In this document: in pieces, positions 5,025 to 5,225 of the stretch | How positions within the stretch are numbered: position 1 is the first letter of the stretch | Layout of the letters: every line of letters begins with the position of its first letter | Notes under the pieces: generated by a model | Told to the model about the DNA's origin: nothing | Databases searched by the model: none | The model's input: the letters and a program-made list of their open reading frames with translations, nothing else | Made by a program: the position numbers and the translations under genes | Source: Phenylobacterium sp. | GTDB taxonomy: Bacteria > Pseudomonadota > Alphaproteobacteria > Caulobacterales > Caulobacteraceae | NCBI GenBank assembly: GCA_019264505.1 | Contig: JAHUZY010000147.1 | Coordinates: 1 to 5,225 of the forward strand | Direction: 5' to 3' | Length of the DNA: 5,225 nt

Positions 5025-5174
5025 GCACCGCCCCCCTTTTGCGCCGGCGCCGGCCAGGCTGGCGGAAGACCAAAGGCTCCGCCGATTGCGAGAGGGAGAG
5101 GGCCGCGGCGGTCGCCGTGACGGGTTTTGAAGGTCGAGAGAGGAGCTCCGGCCGGCCCGTCGCGGAGACATGCG
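5025..5174 (+). promoter_or_regulatory. Upstream leader of the right-hand gene
   Basis: Non-coding stretch with a perfect 12-base palindrome, GCCGGCGCCGGC (5043-5054), followed by a purine-rich segment (about 5087-5102) and a block around GACGGGTTTTGAAGG (5119-5133). It resembles, from memory only, a leader that recurs before backbone genes (including parB-like genes) on alphaproteobacterial plasmids and integrative elements. GGAG at 5164-5167 is the Shine-Dalgarno for the next gene. No promoter boxes could be assigned with confidence. Confidence 0.35.
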
Positions 5175-5225
5175 ATGACACGCTCAGCTTCCAGGAGCCG
5201 CGCCCGGGCCGATCGGGCCAACATC
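5175..5225 (+). CDS. Unidentified gene, first 17 codons only
   Basis: An ATG with GGAG seven bases upstream opens a frame that runs without a stop to the window end, giving the basic N-terminus MTRSASRSRARADRANI. Another ATG at 5170 reaches a stop after two codons and is not used. The fragment is too short to identify. The leader suggests a plasmid or mobile-element backbone gene, but that is a guess. Confidence 0.45.
   Translation, partial: MTRSASRSRARADRANI

Noticed and set aside
4602..5224. Several overlapping minus strand frames opposite merR and in the right flank
   Set aside because: They are antisense to merR, Arg/Ala/Pro-rich, lack motifs and cross the terminator and the element end.
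1..5225. CRISPR array, tRNA or rRNA genes
   Set aside because: No regularly spaced direct repeats and no cloverleaf or rRNA-like sequence were seen on either strand.

Overview
The window is uniformly GC-rich DNA with dense, overlapping bacterial genes. Gene content and codon use (SNase-like nuclease, CoiA/DUF6035-like protein, GDCCVxC protein, IS1182 transposase) suggest an alphaproteobacterium, perhaps of the Caulobacter/Brevundimonas or sphingomonad type. That placement is an inference. The setting looks accessory (plasmid, integrative element or genomic island) rather than core chromosome.

Left backbone (1-1821). The 3' end of a staphylococcal-nuclease-type gene (+) converges, with a 3-base gap, on a 464-codon gene (-) for a CoiA-like/DUF6035-like protein with a Cys/His metal site and a restriction-nuclease-like D...ExQ core. 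Upstream of that gene lies a non-coding stretch with a cluster of GC-rich hairpins.

Cargo element (about 1822-5020). Near-identical inverted ends (14 of 16 positions) at 1822-1837 and 5005-5020, flanked on both outer sides by CCCC, enclose a 3.2-kb unit. It carries one IS1182-family DDE transposase gene (-), a three-gene metal-handling operon (-) and a divergent MerR-family regulator (+). The operon order is MerT-like transporter, GDCCVxC Cys-rich protein, then a small membrane protein with an NARRCGRxHC motif. Both junctions between the operon genes overlap. A 19-bp-spacer promoter with a perfect dyad in the spacer lies between merR and merT, which is the classic MerR-activated arrangement. 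No mercuric reductase (merA) and no merP are present in the window.

Right backbone (5021-5225). A leader of about 150 bases precedes the first 17 codons of an unidentified + strand gene cut by the window end.

Main idea: the transposase, metal operon and regulator appear to move as one IS1182-type transporter unit with a single transposase, inserted into one arm of a terminator-like hairpin. The transposase gene lies downstream of the metal operon on the same strand, so metal induction could also raise its transcription.
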